This document shows positions 37,609 to 46,633 of a stretch of DNA of 64,000 nucleotides, piece by piece. The notes below the pieces were generated by a model. The model did not search any database. It was not told the DNA's origin and worked only from the letters and a program-made list of their open reading frames with translations. Each line of letters starts with the position of its first letter. Position 1 is the stretch's first letter. This DNA is from JTS-AC122 sp050246015 (GTDB lineage Bacteria > Planctomycetota > Phycisphaerae > Phycisphaerales > UBA1924). The translations under genes and the position numbers were made by a program. The stretch spans positions 181,102 to 245,101 of the forward strand of contig JBFWWU010000004.1 of the NCBI GenBank assembly GCA_050246015.1, in the 5' to 3' direction.

Positions 37609-38385
37609 ATGTCTGTCGCGGTTGAAGTTCACGACATGACCGTCGCGTACCACCGCAAGCCCGTGCTGTGGAACGTTGACGTGTCGCTGCCCGCGGGCGT
37701 GCTGACGGGGATTGTCGGGCCCAACGGGGCCGGGAAGTCGACGTTCCTCAAGGCGATCCTGGGGCTGGTTCCGCTCGCCAGCGGGTGGGTGCGAGTCTTC
37801 GATCAGCCGCTGGCGCGCGTGCGGTCCCGCATCGGGTACATACCGCAGCGAGAATCCGTCGATTGGGAGTTCCCGGTCAGCGTGCGCGACGTGGTGCTGA
37901 TGGGGCGCTACGGGCGCCTGGGGTGGGTCCGGCGTCCCTCGGCCCACGACCGCGACCGGGCGGCCGACTCGCTTGATCGCGTGGGCATGGGCGAGTTCGC
38001 CGATCGGCAGATCGGGCAACTCTCCGGTGGGCAGCAGCAGCGAGTGTTCCTGGCCCGCGCCCTCACGCAGGATGCGGACATCTACTTCATGGACGAGCCG
38101 TTCGCCGGGGTGGACGCCGCGACCGAGGCGCAGATCGTCGAGGTGCTGCGCGCCATGCGCGCCAAGGGCAAGACGGTGCTCGCCGTGCATCACGACCTGC
38201 AGACCGTGCCCGAGTACTTCGATCACGCGGTGCTGCTGAACATGCGGCTCGTCGCCGCTGGACCCACATCGCGGGTGTTCACCAAGGAAAACCTGCACAA
38301 GACCTACGGCGGGCGGCTGACGATGCTGGTCGACGCCGCCGAGGCCGTGAAGTCCGCGTCGGAAGCGGCGCGGCCTTCCACCTGA
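37609..38385 (+). CDS. Manganese/zinc ABC transporter ATPase
   Basis: A 258-residue ATPase. Walker A is GPNGAGKSTF (about residues 39-48), the signature is LSGGQQQRVFLARAL, and Walker B is IYFMDEPFAGVD. It energises metal import with the following two permeases. AAGGAG lies five bases before ATG 37609, which is two bases after the stop of the binding-protein gene, so the two are cotranscribed. Confidence 0.95.
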   Translation: MSVAVEVHDMTVAYHRKPVLWNVDVSLPAGVLTGIVGPNGAGKSTFLKAILGLVPLASGWVRVFDQPLARVRSRIGYIPQRESVDWEFPVSVRDVVLMGRYGRLGWVRRPSAHDRDRAADSLDRVGMGEFADRQIGQLSGGQQQRVFLARALTQDADIYFMDEPFAGVDAATEAQIVEVLRAMRAKGKTVLAVHHDLQTVPEYFDHAVLLNMRLVAAGPTSRVFTKENLHKTYGGRLTMLVDAAEAVKSASEAARPST

Positions 38386-38427
38386 CGTTCGCGGCGTGTT
38401 GACCATCCATCATCGGCGCTCCCGACC

Positions 38428-39768
38428 ATGCCCGACCTGCTCCGTCTCATTCTGCTTCAGGATTACAACACCCGCGTGGTGCTCGCCGGGGCGGGTTTGT
38501 TCGGGCTGGCGGCGGGCGTGATCGGATGCTTCGCGGTGCTCCGCCGGCGAGCGCTGGTGGGCGACGCCCTGGCGCACGCGGCCTTGCCCGGCATCGTCGC
38601 GGCGTTCATGGTGTTCCGCGAGCGCCATTTCGCCGCGTTTCTCCTGGGCGCGCTCGTCTTTGGTTTGCTGGGCGTGCTGTGCATCGCCGCGATCCAGGCC
38701 TGGACGCGGATCAAGGAAGACGCCGCGCTGGGCATCGTGCTCTCCGCGTTCTTCGGGCTTGGGCTCGCGCTGTCGGGGATCGTTCAGCGACAGCCCGGGG
38801 GGAACAAGGCCGGACTCGATACGTTCATCTTCGGCAAAGCGGCGTCGATGGTGCAGGCCGACGTCGTCTTGATCGCGGCGGTGGCGCTGGCGACCCTCGC
38901 GATCGTCGCGGTGTTCTTCAAAGAGTTCCGGCTGCTGTGCTTCGATCGCGCGTTCGCCGCGTCGATCGGCCGACCGCTCGGCTTCCTGGATTTCGCGCTG
39001 CTATCGCTGGTATGCGCGTGCGTGATCGCCGGCCTCCCGGCCGTGGGCGTCGTCCTGACCGCGGCGCTGCTCATCATCCCCGCGGCCGCGGCCCGATTCT
39101 GGACCGATCGGCTTACCCGCATGGTGCTGCTCTCCGGCGCGTTCGGCGCGGCGTCGGGTCTCTCCGGCGTCGCCATGAGCGCCGTGCTGCCCGCGCCCAA
39201 CGGATCCGGCGGTCTACCCACCGGCGCGATGATCGTCCTGGCCGCCGGGCTGATCTTCCTCGTCTCCATGCTCGGCGCACCGACCCGCGGCGTGCTCGCC
39301 GCCAGCGTGCGCCGCGCCGGCTTCCGCCGCCGACTCGCGATCGAGCACGTCCTCAGGGCCGCGTACGAGTTCGGCGAACGGCGCGGCGACCCCGTCACGC
39401 CCTGGCACGCGGGTGATGTCATGGCGCCGCGAGTAGACCGTGCGTCGTCCCACGGGATTCGACTCGCGCTCCGCCGTGGGCTGGTTGCCGAAGTTCACCC
39501 CGGAGCCCGGCCCGGGCCTTGGTACACGCTGACCGCCACGGGTCGCACTCATGCCGCGCGCCTCGTTCGTGCGCACCGTCTCTGGGAACACTACCTGATC
39601 CGTCATGCGGGCGTCGCGCCGGACCACGTCCATCGCGGCGCCGACGAGATCGAGCACGTGCTCCCCCCGTCGCTTGTCCGGGCGATCGAGTCCGAACTCG
39701 GGGCGTATCTCCCCGCGGCGCCGTCTTCGCCGCACCCAACCGCGTTTGACTCGGAGGACGCCCGATGA
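38428..39768 (+). CDS. Metal ABC permease fused to a DtxR-dimerization-like tail (first)
   Basis: The first about 290 residues form a cluster 9 metal permease (MntC/ZnuB type): many hydrophobic segments and the typical GDALAHAALPGI motif. A soluble tail of about 150 residues follows. Its end, RAHRLWEHYLIRHAG then DEIEHVLP, looks like the dimerization/metal-binding domain of DtxR/MntR repressors. The length, 446 residues, is well above the usual 280-300. The stop overlaps the next permease gene by four bases (ATGA). The tail may sense metal or bind partner proteins; this is an inference. Confidence 0.9.
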   Translation: MPDLLRLILLQDYNTRVVLAGAGLFGLAAGVIGCFAVLRRRALVGDALAHAALPGIVAAFMVFRERHFAAFLLGALVFGLLGVLCIAAIQAWTRIKEDAALGIVLSAFFGLGLALSGIVQRQPGGNKAGLDTFIFGKAASMVQADVVLIAAVALATLAIVAVFFKEFRLLCFDRAFAASIGRPLGFLDFALLSLVCACVIAGLPAVGVVLTAALLIIPAAAARFWTDRLTRMVLLSGAFGAASGLSGVAMSAVLPAPNGSGGLPTGAMIVLAAGLIFLVSMLGAPTRGVLAASVRRAGFRRRLAIEHVLRAAYEFGERRGDPVTPWHAGDVMAPRVDRASSHGIRLALRRGLVAEVHPGARPGPWYTLTATGRTHAARLVRAHRLWEHYLIRHAGVAPDHVHRGADEIEHVLPPSLVRAIESELGAYLPAAPSSPHPTAFDSEDAR

Positions 39769-41117
39769 CCAGTTGCTTGCATACCGTGCCCCTGGGACTC
39801 GCGTTCAGTTCCTACACCGTCTGGCTGGTGCTGACGGCCGTGCTGGCTTCGGTGGCGTGCGGCGTGCTGGGGTGCTTCCTCGTGCTGCGCCGGCTTTCCC
39901 TGCTGGGGGACGCGATCTCGCACGCCGTCCTCCCGGGCCTCGCCGCCGCGTTCCTCATCACCAGATCCCGCGACGTCATGCCGATGCTGGCGGGGGCGGC
40001 GATCGCCGGCTTGCTCGCCGCCGGGCTCTCCGCGACGCTCTCTCGCTTCGCCAAGGTGAACCAGGACGCCTCGCTTGGGGTCTCGTTCACGACCCTCTTC
40101 GCGCTGGGCGTGCTGCTCATGGCGTACATCCCCCGCAACATCGATCTGGACCCCTCGTGCGTCCTGTACGGGGCGATCGAGATGGTGCCCCTGCAGGAGA
40201 AGATCTCGGTGCTGGGCGTGGGCGTCCCGCCGTTCATCCGCTCCATCGCCGTGGTCCTCCTGCTCAACACCGCGCTCATCCTCGTCTTCTGGAAAGAACT
40301 CAAGTTGACTTCCTTCGATGCGGCGTTCGCGGTGTCAATGGGCTTCAGCGCGGGAGCGGTCCACTACGTGCTCATGGCCGCGGTCGCCTGGACCAGCGTC
40401 GCCTGCTTCGAGGCGGTTGGATCAATCCTGGTCGTCGCGATGCTCATCGCCCCGGGCGCGACGGCCCACCTGCTGACGGATCGGTACCCGCGGCTCTTCT
40501 TCCTCGCCGCGATCCTGGCGGCCAGCAGCGCGGCGATCGGGTGCTGGCTCGCCCTGGTCTTCAACACCACCGCCGCCGGCATGATGAGCGTCGTCGCCGG
40601 GGTTCAGTTCGCGCTGGCCCTGCTGCTGGCGCCGCATCACGGCGTGCTCGCGAAACTCGCCACGCGGGCGGCGCTCGCGCTGCGCATCCGCCGGGAAGAC
40701 ATTCTCGCGGCCCTGTTCAGACGGACCGAACTCGCCTCGTCCGGCATGGCCGCTTCTGGGGCCACGTCGGCGCCGTCTGCCGGCACGCGAACCTCGTATC
40801 CCGCCGGCCCGCTGACCGTGCTGGCGACCCGCGCGCTTCGGCGGGCCGGGTATCTCGCACGCGGGCCCGCCGGCGAACCGGTGCTGCTGCCCGCCGGGCT
40901 GGATGCCGGCCGGCAGATCGTGCGATCGCACCGCCTCTGGGAGTCCTTCCTGTCGGACCAGGCGGGGATCGAGGTCGATCACCTGCACGACCCGTCGCAC
41001 CGCATGGAGCATTTCATCACCCGGGACATGTCGGAGCGCCTTCGTGATTCCTATGCCGACCGCCCGGACCCGCACGGGAAGCCCGTCCCGCCGCCCACCA
41101 GGAACCCGGCGCGATAA
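39765..41117 (+). CDS. Metal ABC permease fused to a DtxR-dimerization-like tail (second)
   Basis: The second permease of the pair, 450 residues. The N-terminal part is again an MntC/ZnuB-type permease (GDAISHAVLPGLA). The C-terminal tail has SHRLWESFLSDQAG and HRMEHFI and closes with DPHGKPVPP, which is close to the DtxR/MntR dimerization-domain ending. A four-base overlap couples it to the first permease. Cluster 9 importers often use a permease heterodimer, so the two copies fit one transporter. A hairpin follows the stop. Confidence 0.9.
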   Translation: MTSCLHTVPLGLAFSSYTVWLVLTAVLASVACGVLGCFLVLRRLSLLGDAISHAVLPGLAAAFLITRSRDVMPMLAGAAIAGLLAAGLSATLSRFAKVNQDASLGVSFTTLFALGVLLMAYIPRNIDLDPSCVLYGAIEMVPLQEKISVLGVGVPPFIRSIAVVLLLNTALILVFWKELKLTSFDAAFAVSMGFSAGAVHYVLMAAVAWTSVACFEAVGSILVVAMLIAPGATAHLLTDRYPRLFFLAAILAASSAAIGCWLALVFNTTAAGMMSVVAGVQFALALLLAPHHGVLAKLATRAALALRIRREDILAALFRRTELASSGMAASGATSAPSAGTRTSYPAGPLTVLATRALRRAGYLARGPAGEPVLLPAGLDAGRQIVRSHRLWESFLSDQAGIEVDHLHDPSHRMEHFITRDMSERLRDSYADRPDPHGKPVPPPTRNPAR

Positions 41118-41143
41118 GCCCGGTCCAGACGCTCGCCGGGCTT
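41116..41143 (+). terminator. Terminator of the manganese uptake operon
   Basis: AAGCCCGG and CCGGGCTT form a perfect 8-bp stem with a 12-base loop, starting at the stop codon of the second permease. The bases after it (GCGTTCTTCG) are only moderately T-rich. It probably ends the uptake operon message. Confidence 0.5.
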
Positions 41144-41211
41144 GCGTTCTTCGCGCCCCGTGGTACCATGCCCGCACGTCTGCATGCTGATTTCCTGACC
41201 GGCGGGGTGAT

Positions 41212-43398
41212 ATGTCTGATAACCAACTTCCTGACGCGCGGACCCAGATCGATCAGTTGGCCGCCAACTGGAAGCCGATCCCGACCGGGACGGGTTATTC
41301 CTTCGGCCTGGTGATGATCATCCTGGCCATCATCGTGATGCCGCTGGTCTATCTGGCGTTTCTCGGCGTCGTCCTGTACACCGCGTACTGGCACCTCGCC
41401 CACGACATCCCCGACACGCACGCCGTCCGCGGCGGGCGCAGCACGCTGCTGATCTGGACCGTGTACGTCCTGCCGGCGGTCGCAGCGCTGCTCATCACGG
41501 TCGTGCTCCTTCGGCCGATCATCGCCTCCATGCGGCGCAGGGGCCGGCCCATCGTGCTCGAAAAATACGAAGAGCCCGAGTTGCACGAGTTCGTCGAAAA
41601 AGTGTGCTCGGCGATCGGCGCGCCCGTGCCGCGGGAGATCCACCTCGACTGCGACATTAACGCCTCGGCGAGTTTTCGATCCGGCCTGCTCAGCCTGTTC
41701 CGCCGCGGAGACCTGGTTCTCACGATCGGCATGCCGCTCGTCGCGGCGCTCAGCAAGCGCCAGTTCGCCGGGATCCTGGCGCATGAGTTCGGACATTTCG
41801 CCCAGGGCGCCGGGCTGCGGATGACGTACCTGGGCGGGACCGTCGTCAACTGGTGCGCCGGCGCGGCGTTCCGGCGCGATCAACTCGACGTGTGGCTGCT
41901 GCAACTGCGCCAAGTGCGACACCTGGGCGCCGTCCTCATCGCCCTGTGCCTGCAACTGGTCCTCTGGGCTTCCCGATTGTTCATGCGCCTGCTCGCGTAC
42001 ACCGGCATGGCGCTGTGTTCCTTCATGCTCCGCCGAATGGAGTTCGACGCCGATCAGTACGAGGCGCAGATGGCCGGTTCCGACGCGTTCGCGGAGACGT
42101 TCCAGCGATTGGCGGAACTCGCCGAAGGCGCCCCCATGGCGATGCAGGAATGCCGACGGATGTTCCAGAATAGTCGTTCGGTGCCCAACAACGTGCCGGC
42201 GCTCGTGGCCGATTACTCCAGGCGCCTCCCCCCGGAGACGCGCGACGCCATCACCAGCCACCTCGCGACCGAATCCGCCGGCCTCTTCTCCACCCACCCC
42301 GCCACGAAGCAGCGCGTCGCCGCCGCCGCCGCCCTCAACTATCCAGGTCTCTACACCGACGAGTCGTCGGCCCGGCAACTCTTCGGCGACTTCACCGCGG
42401 CGAGCGTCAAAGCCACCTACGGCTACTGGAAGGGAATGCTCGGATCCTCCCTGGCGTCCGTGACGTTCATCGACACGATGCCGCTGCTCAAGATGACCGG
42501 CCGCGGCGAGGCCAAGCAGGACGCCGCGACCCTCTACCTCGGGTTTGAGCCCCCCACGTGGAGACCGTTCTTCCCGGGGTTCCTCAAGATCAGCGATTCA
42601 GAGAACGTCAAGCCCATGATCGAGCGCCTGAAGCAGGCCAAGGCGAAGATCGGGACGCTGGCGTCATCCGCCAAGCCGCAGGCCGCCGCGTTCCGTTCCT
42701 CCAGCGAGCAGCGCATCAAGTGGGAACTGGCCCGCGCCATCATGGACGCCGGACTGCCGGTGAACTTCAAGTCGATGAACCTCAAACCGACGACGCGCGC
42801 CGGCGTCAGCGAGGCGATCGACCGCTGCAACAACGAATCCATCCAGGCCGCCGGCGTCGTTGACGAACTCTCCGACGCCGCCGCCGCCCGGCTCAAGGCC
42901 GCCCTCGGGATACTCGGCGTGAAGGGGATCGCATCCGTCATCGACGACGCGCCCGATCGCCGCGCTCGCGCTCAGGCCCTGCTCATCGCGCTGGGTGCCT
43001 TCCGCGAGATGCTCCCTTCCGTCTCGAAGGTGCGCGAACTGGTCGGTGTCATCGGCGTCGCCGGCCTGAGCGTCAAGGACAAGAAGAGTTACGACAAGGC
43101 CCTCGCCGTCGTCCGCCCCTTGAGCGACCAGATGCGCGACAACCTCGATGCGGCACGCCGGATCGGCGGCGGCGTCCCCGACCCCCTCGACCAGAACGAG
43201 TACCCCACCAACCTCGGCGATTCCCTCGTCGGCGCCTCCCCGGGCTGGCGCGAGATCGACCAGATCATCGAGGCCGGCCAGAACTTCGTGGACCGGTACG
43301 CCGACGCCTATCGGCGAACGCTCGCCGAACTCGTCCACGTCGCCCAGCGCACCGAGCAATCTCTCGTTCGCGCCGCCCGGCAGACCTCGGCGTCGTGA
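41212..43398 (+). CDS. M48-family membrane metallopeptidase
   Basis: A 728-residue membrane peptidase. Two hydrophobic segments (about residues 27-60 and 82-103) are followed by the zinc site HEFGH (191-195) in ILAHEFGHFAQ, two more hydrophobic segments and the third ligand region RRMEFDADQYEA, as in HtpX/Ste24-type M48 peptidases. The final 400 residues or so are soluble, helical and without a recognised domain. M48 enzymes act on membrane proteins or in envelope quality control. It starts at ATG 41212, about 70 bases after the operon hairpin. Confidence 0.88.
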   Translation: MSDNQLPDARTQIDQLAANWKPIPTGTGYSFGLVMIILAIIVMPLVYLAFLGVVLYTAYWHLAHDIPDTHAVRGGRSTLLIWTVYVLPAVAALLITVVLLRPIIASMRRRGRPIVLEKYEEPELHEFVEKVCSAIGAPVPREIHLDCDINASASFRSGLLSLFRRGDLVLTIGMPLVAALSKRQFAGILAHEFGHFAQGAGLRMTYLGGTVVNWCAGAAFRRDQLDVWLLQLRQVRHLGAVLIALCLQLVLWASRLFMRLLAYTGMALCSFMLRRMEFDADQYEAQMAGSDAFAETFQRLAELAEGAPMAMQECRRMFQNSRSVPNNVPALVADYSRRLPPETRDAITSHLATESAGLFSTHPATKQRVAAAAALNYPGLYTDESSARQLFGDFTAASVKATYGYWKGMLGSSLASVTFIDTMPLLKMTGRGEAKQDAATLYLGFEPPTWRPFFPGFLKISDSENVKPMIERLKQAKAKIGTLASSAKPQAAAFRSSSEQRIKWELARAIMDAGLPVNFKSMNLKPTTRAGVSEAIDRCNNESIQAAGVVDELSDAAAARLKAALGILGVKGIASVIDDAPDRRARAQALLIALGAFREMLPSVSKVRELVGVIGVAGLSVKDKKSYDKALAVVRPLSDQMRDNLDAARRIGGGVPDPLDQNEYPTNLGDSLVGASPGWREIDQIIEAGQNFVDRYADAYRRTLAELVHVAQRTEQSLVRAARQTSAS

Positions 43399-43718
43399 GC
43401 GCGGATCGATCACCCCGTCCTGCGCCACAGAAACCGGATCCCCCTCCGTCGCGAATAACTGCTATCGGCGGAGCAACACGACGTCACGGCAATCCGCACT
43501 GGATCCAAACGGATCCGCGTGCGAATGTGGTATGTTGCCGGCTGTCACCCCTCGCAGGGTCCCCCCGGCGCACCCGGGTTGACCACTTCCTGCCCACTTC
43601 ATTTCGTCTTGTTTCGCTTTCCTCGCTACCATCCTGATCCCGCCCCGGCTGGGGGTGCTTTGGTTCTGGTCCGTCCCGCTACAACTTTTCGCGGCGCGAT
43701 TCACTTCACGAGCATTCG
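43399..43718. other. Intergenic region before the PilB-like gene
   Basis: About 320 bases without a supported gene. It includes a pyrimidine-rich leader before ATG 43719 and the 12-mer CACTTCATTTCG (43595-43606), which recurs upstream of the dehydrogenase gene at 46585-46596. A TTGACC at 43579-43584 may be a -35 box, but no good -10 box was found at the right distance. Confidence 0.4.
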
Positions 43719-45479
43719 ATGGCACGATCCCGCAAAAAACTCGGTGACATCCTCGTCGGCTGGGGGATGGTCAAGCAGGAGCAGGTCGAGACCGCTTCCA
43801 AGGCCGCCAAGGCCTCGGGCAAGCGCCTGGGCGAAGCCCTCGTCGAGGCCGGGTTCGTCAAGGAAGACCAGGTCGCCAAGGCGCTGGCCAACCAGTTCGG
43901 CATGGAGTACATGGACCTGGCTTCGGATTCCGTCGTCAAGCAGATCGACCCGAAACTGATGTCCGAGGACCTCATCAAGAAGCACCTCGTGCTCCCCCTG
44001 GCACGCACCAACGGCAAACTCCAGGTCATCATCCACGACCCCATGGACCTGGAACTCCAGGACATGCTCCGCTTCCGCCTCAACGTCGATGTCGATCCGC
44101 GTCTTGCCTCCCGTTCCCAGATCAAGGACTTCATCGACACCAAGCTCGGCAAGCCCAGCGGCGCCCCGTCTCTCACGCGCGAAGTCAAGCCCGGCGAGTC
44201 ACTCATCACCGAGTCCATCGACCGCACCATCGACAAGTCCGTCGATAAATCGATGGACAAGTCGATCGACGTGACCGCCGAAGACGCCCCAATCGTCCGG
44301 CTCGTGCAGCGCATGCTCAACGAAGCCGTCAAGATGCGAGCATCGGATATCCACATCGAACCCTTCGGCGACCGCGTTCGGCTCCGCTATCGCATCGACG
44401 GCGTCTGCATGGAGCGCGACGCCCTGCCCAAGCGCATGCAGAACTCCGTCCTCAGCCGCGTCAAACTCATGTCCGGCATGAACATCGCCGAGAAGCGCGT
44501 CCCGCAGGACGGACGCATCAAGATCGCCCACGAGCAGACCACCGTGGACTTTCGCGTGTCGGCCTGCCCGGCGTACCACGGCGAGTCGGTCGTGCTCCGT
44601 ATCCTCCGCCCCGACTCGGTGAAGATCGGCCTTGTCAACCTCGGGTTCGAGGAGGACAACCTCGCCGTCTTCAACAAGATCATCCGCCGTCCCAACGGGA
44701 TCTTCCTCGTCACCGGGCCCACGGGCTCCGGCAAGACCACCACGCTCTACTCCGCGCTGGACGTGCTCAATCGTCCCGACAAGAAGATCATCACCGCCGA
44801 GGATCCCATCGAATACAACTTCGAGGGGATCAACCAGTGCCAGGTGCACGAAAAGATCGGGCTGAACTTCTCGGTCATCCTCCGCACCATGCTGCGCCAG
44901 GCGCCCAACATCATCCTGGTCGGCGAAATCCGTGACCGCGAAGTCGCCGAGATCGCGATCCAGGCCGCCCTCACCGGGCACCTGGTCTTCTCCACGCTCC
45001 ACACCAACGACGCCCCCTCGTCCATCACCCGCCTCATCGACATGGGCGTCAAGCCCTTCCTCGTCGCGTCCGCCATCCAGGCGATCATGGCGCAGCGACT
45101 CATCCGCGTCTTGTGCAAGGAATGCAAGACGCTCGATCCCGATCCGGATCCCAAGTTCCTCTCCCTCATCAACTGCTCGCGCGAAGAGGCCGAGGGAAAG
45201 GCCATGAAGCCGGTCGGGTGCTCGAACTGCAACAACACCGGCTACCGCGGCCGCAAGGCGATCTTCGAAATGATGATCATGAACTCCGAGATCCGCGAAC
45301 TGGCCTTCAACTCGGCCCCCATCGCCAAGATCCGCCACGTCGCCATCGCCAACGGCATGCGCACGCTCGTCGAGGACGGCAAGATCAAGGTCCTCAAGGG
45401 CGTGACCAGCCCCGCTGAGGTCGCCGCCCACGCTCAGGTCGCCGGCATCGCCGAGACGGTGGACGACGATAGCGAGTAA
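43719..45479 (+). CDS. Type IV pilus/type II secretion assembly ATPase (PilB/GspE)
   Basis: A 586-residue motor ATPase. The N-terminal GSPII_E domain (residues 1-150) has two similar helical units (LGDILVGWGMVKQEQVETA and LGEALVEAGFVKEDQVAKAL). The linker carries four direct Asp-Lys-Ser-type repeats (near 168-184). The ATPase core shows Walker A GPTGSGKTTT, Asp box AEDPIEYN, Walker B ILVGEIRD and the His box LVFSTLHTND. A four-Cys zinc motif follows (CKECKT and CSNCNNTGYRG). It powers pilus or pseudopilus assembly at the inner membrane. No pilC, pilT or pilM genes are adjacent; its partners must lie elsewhere. Confidence 0.93.
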   Translation: MARSRKKLGDILVGWGMVKQEQVETASKAAKASGKRLGEALVEAGFVKEDQVAKALANQFGMEYMDLASDSVVKQIDPKLMSEDLIKKHLVLPLARTNGKLQVIIHDPMDLELQDMLRFRLNVDVDPRLASRSQIKDFIDTKLGKPSGAPSLTREVKPGESLITESIDRTIDKSVDKSMDKSIDVTAEDAPIVRLVQRMLNEAVKMRASDIHIEPFGDRVRLRYRIDGVCMERDALPKRMQNSVLSRVKLMSGMNIAEKRVPQDGRIKIAHEQTTVDFRVSACPAYHGESVVLRILRPDSVKIGLVNLGFEEDNLAVFNKIIRRPNGIFLVTGPTGSGKTTTLYSALDVLNRPDKKIITAEDPIEYNFEGINQCQVHEKIGLNFSVILRTMLRQAPNIILVGEIRDREVAEIAIQAALTGHLVFSTLHTNDAPSSITRLIDMGVKPFLVASAIQAIMAQRLIRVLCKECKTLDPDPDPKFLSLINCSREEAEGKAMKPVGCSNCNNTGYRGRKAIFEMMIMNSEIRELAFNSAPIAKIRHVAIANGMRTLVEDGKIKVLKGVTSPAEVAAHAQVAGIAETVDDDSE

Positions 45480-45499
45480 GCGGCGCGCCGCCGCCCCCG

Positions 45500-46459
45500 T
45501 CACCCGCGCATGATCGTCAGGATCGCCGTCACGATCCCCGCCTCGATCGCCAGGCGCGCATCCACCAGGTCCCGAAGCCGGGCCGGCGCCGCGGCCCGCA
45601 GCGTGATCGATGTCCCCGCCGTCACTCCCGCCCAGAGCACCCGTGGCCACAGCGGGAGCGCGACGCTCGCCGCCAGCGCCCCGGCGATCGCCAGCCGCAT
45701 GCACAGCGCCACGTCCCAGGCCCGCCGCCGGCCGATCCGGTTCGGCAGCGTCGCCGTCCGGTGCCGCCGGTCCGCTTCGGAATCGTCGATGTCGCACAGG
45801 ATCGCGTCGGCAACGACCCGGGCGGCCAGCAGCACGCACGAGATCATCACCGCGCCGGCGTGCGCCCGCGCGGTCTGGAGCATCCCCGCCATCGAGCCCC
45901 CCGGGTGCGCCGCCGCGATGCTCACCATCCCCGCGAACCCCGCGATCCCCGCTCCCACGTACATGTTCTTGAGCAGCAGCACGTCCTTGGGCCGGGCCCG
46001 ATCGGCCCGAGGCCGCCCGGCGTACACCAGCACCCCCGTCACCGCCAGCAGCGGGATGATCCACCCCGCCGCCACGATCCACGTCCCGAGCCACGCGGCG
46101 ATCCCCACCAGCACCACCACCGCCGCGCGGATCGCGCGGCTGTTCCCCGCGATGAACGCCTGCCGGCCCGCGTGCGCCGCTTCGTCCGCCGGGTCCAGCC
46201 ACGCGTCGCGCACCTTCACCCGGTCCAGCAGGTACACCGCCGCCGCCGCGGACACCGTGAAGCCCGCCGCCCCCAGCCGCGTCAGTGCCCCCGCCTGCCG
46301 ATCCATCCCCGTCGTCTGCGACACGCACACCACCGCCCCCAGCAGGTACGCGCTGGGCCACACCGCCACGTGCGACAGCACCGCCGCCGGCGAGCCCCGC
46401 CGACCCCCGCGACCCGCCCGGATCACCGTCGTCTGTTCCGTCTGGCCGCGCACGGTCAA
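45500..46459 (-). CDS. UbiA-family prenyltransferase
   Basis: A 319-residue integral membrane protein with about eight hydrophobic segments. The first Asp-rich motif is YLLDRVKVRD and the second is CDIDDSEADRRH, followed by TATLPNRIGRRRA, the UbiA superfamily layout for Mg2+ and prenyl diphosphate binding. Substrates range over quinone, heme, chlorophyll and archaeal-type lipid precursors and cannot be chosen here. The start is unclear: TTG 46459 gives the longest frame; GTG codons at 46453 and 46426 are also possible and none has a ribosome site. It is divergent from the dehydrogenase gene. Confidence 0.85.
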   Translation of the reverse strand: MTVRGQTEQTTVIRAGRGGRRGSPAAVLSHVAVWPSAYLLGAVVCVSQTTGMDRQAGALTRLGAAGFTVSAAAAVYLLDRVKVRDAWLDPADEAAHAGRQAFIAGNSRAIRAAVVVLVGIAAWLGTWIVAAGWIIPLLAVTGVLVYAGRPRADRARPKDVLLLKNMYVGAGIAGFAGMVSIAAAHPGGSMAGMLQTARAHAGAVMISCVLLAARVVADAILCDIDDSEADRRHRTATLPNRIGRRRAWDVALCMRLAIAGALAASVALPLWPRVLWAGVTAGTSITLRAAAPARLRDLVDARLAIEAGIVTAILTIMRG

Positions 46460-46633
46460 TGCTACGGGCGGCCACCCGGCCGCGAGCCCGACGGACGCGG
46501 CGCTCGCCGCTCACCGCCCCCCCTCTCCCCCGCCAGCCGCGCGGCGGCATCCGCCCCCGTCTGATACACTCTTGCCCGTCTGTTCACTTCATTTCGCGCT
46601 CCAGGCCCCCGGCGGGCAAAGGAACCTCAACGC

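Noticed and set aside
44199..46550. Minus-strand open frame (783 codons) over the PilB-like and prenyltransferase genes
   Set aside because: Gly/Arg-rich translation in the wrong frame of two recognisable genes.
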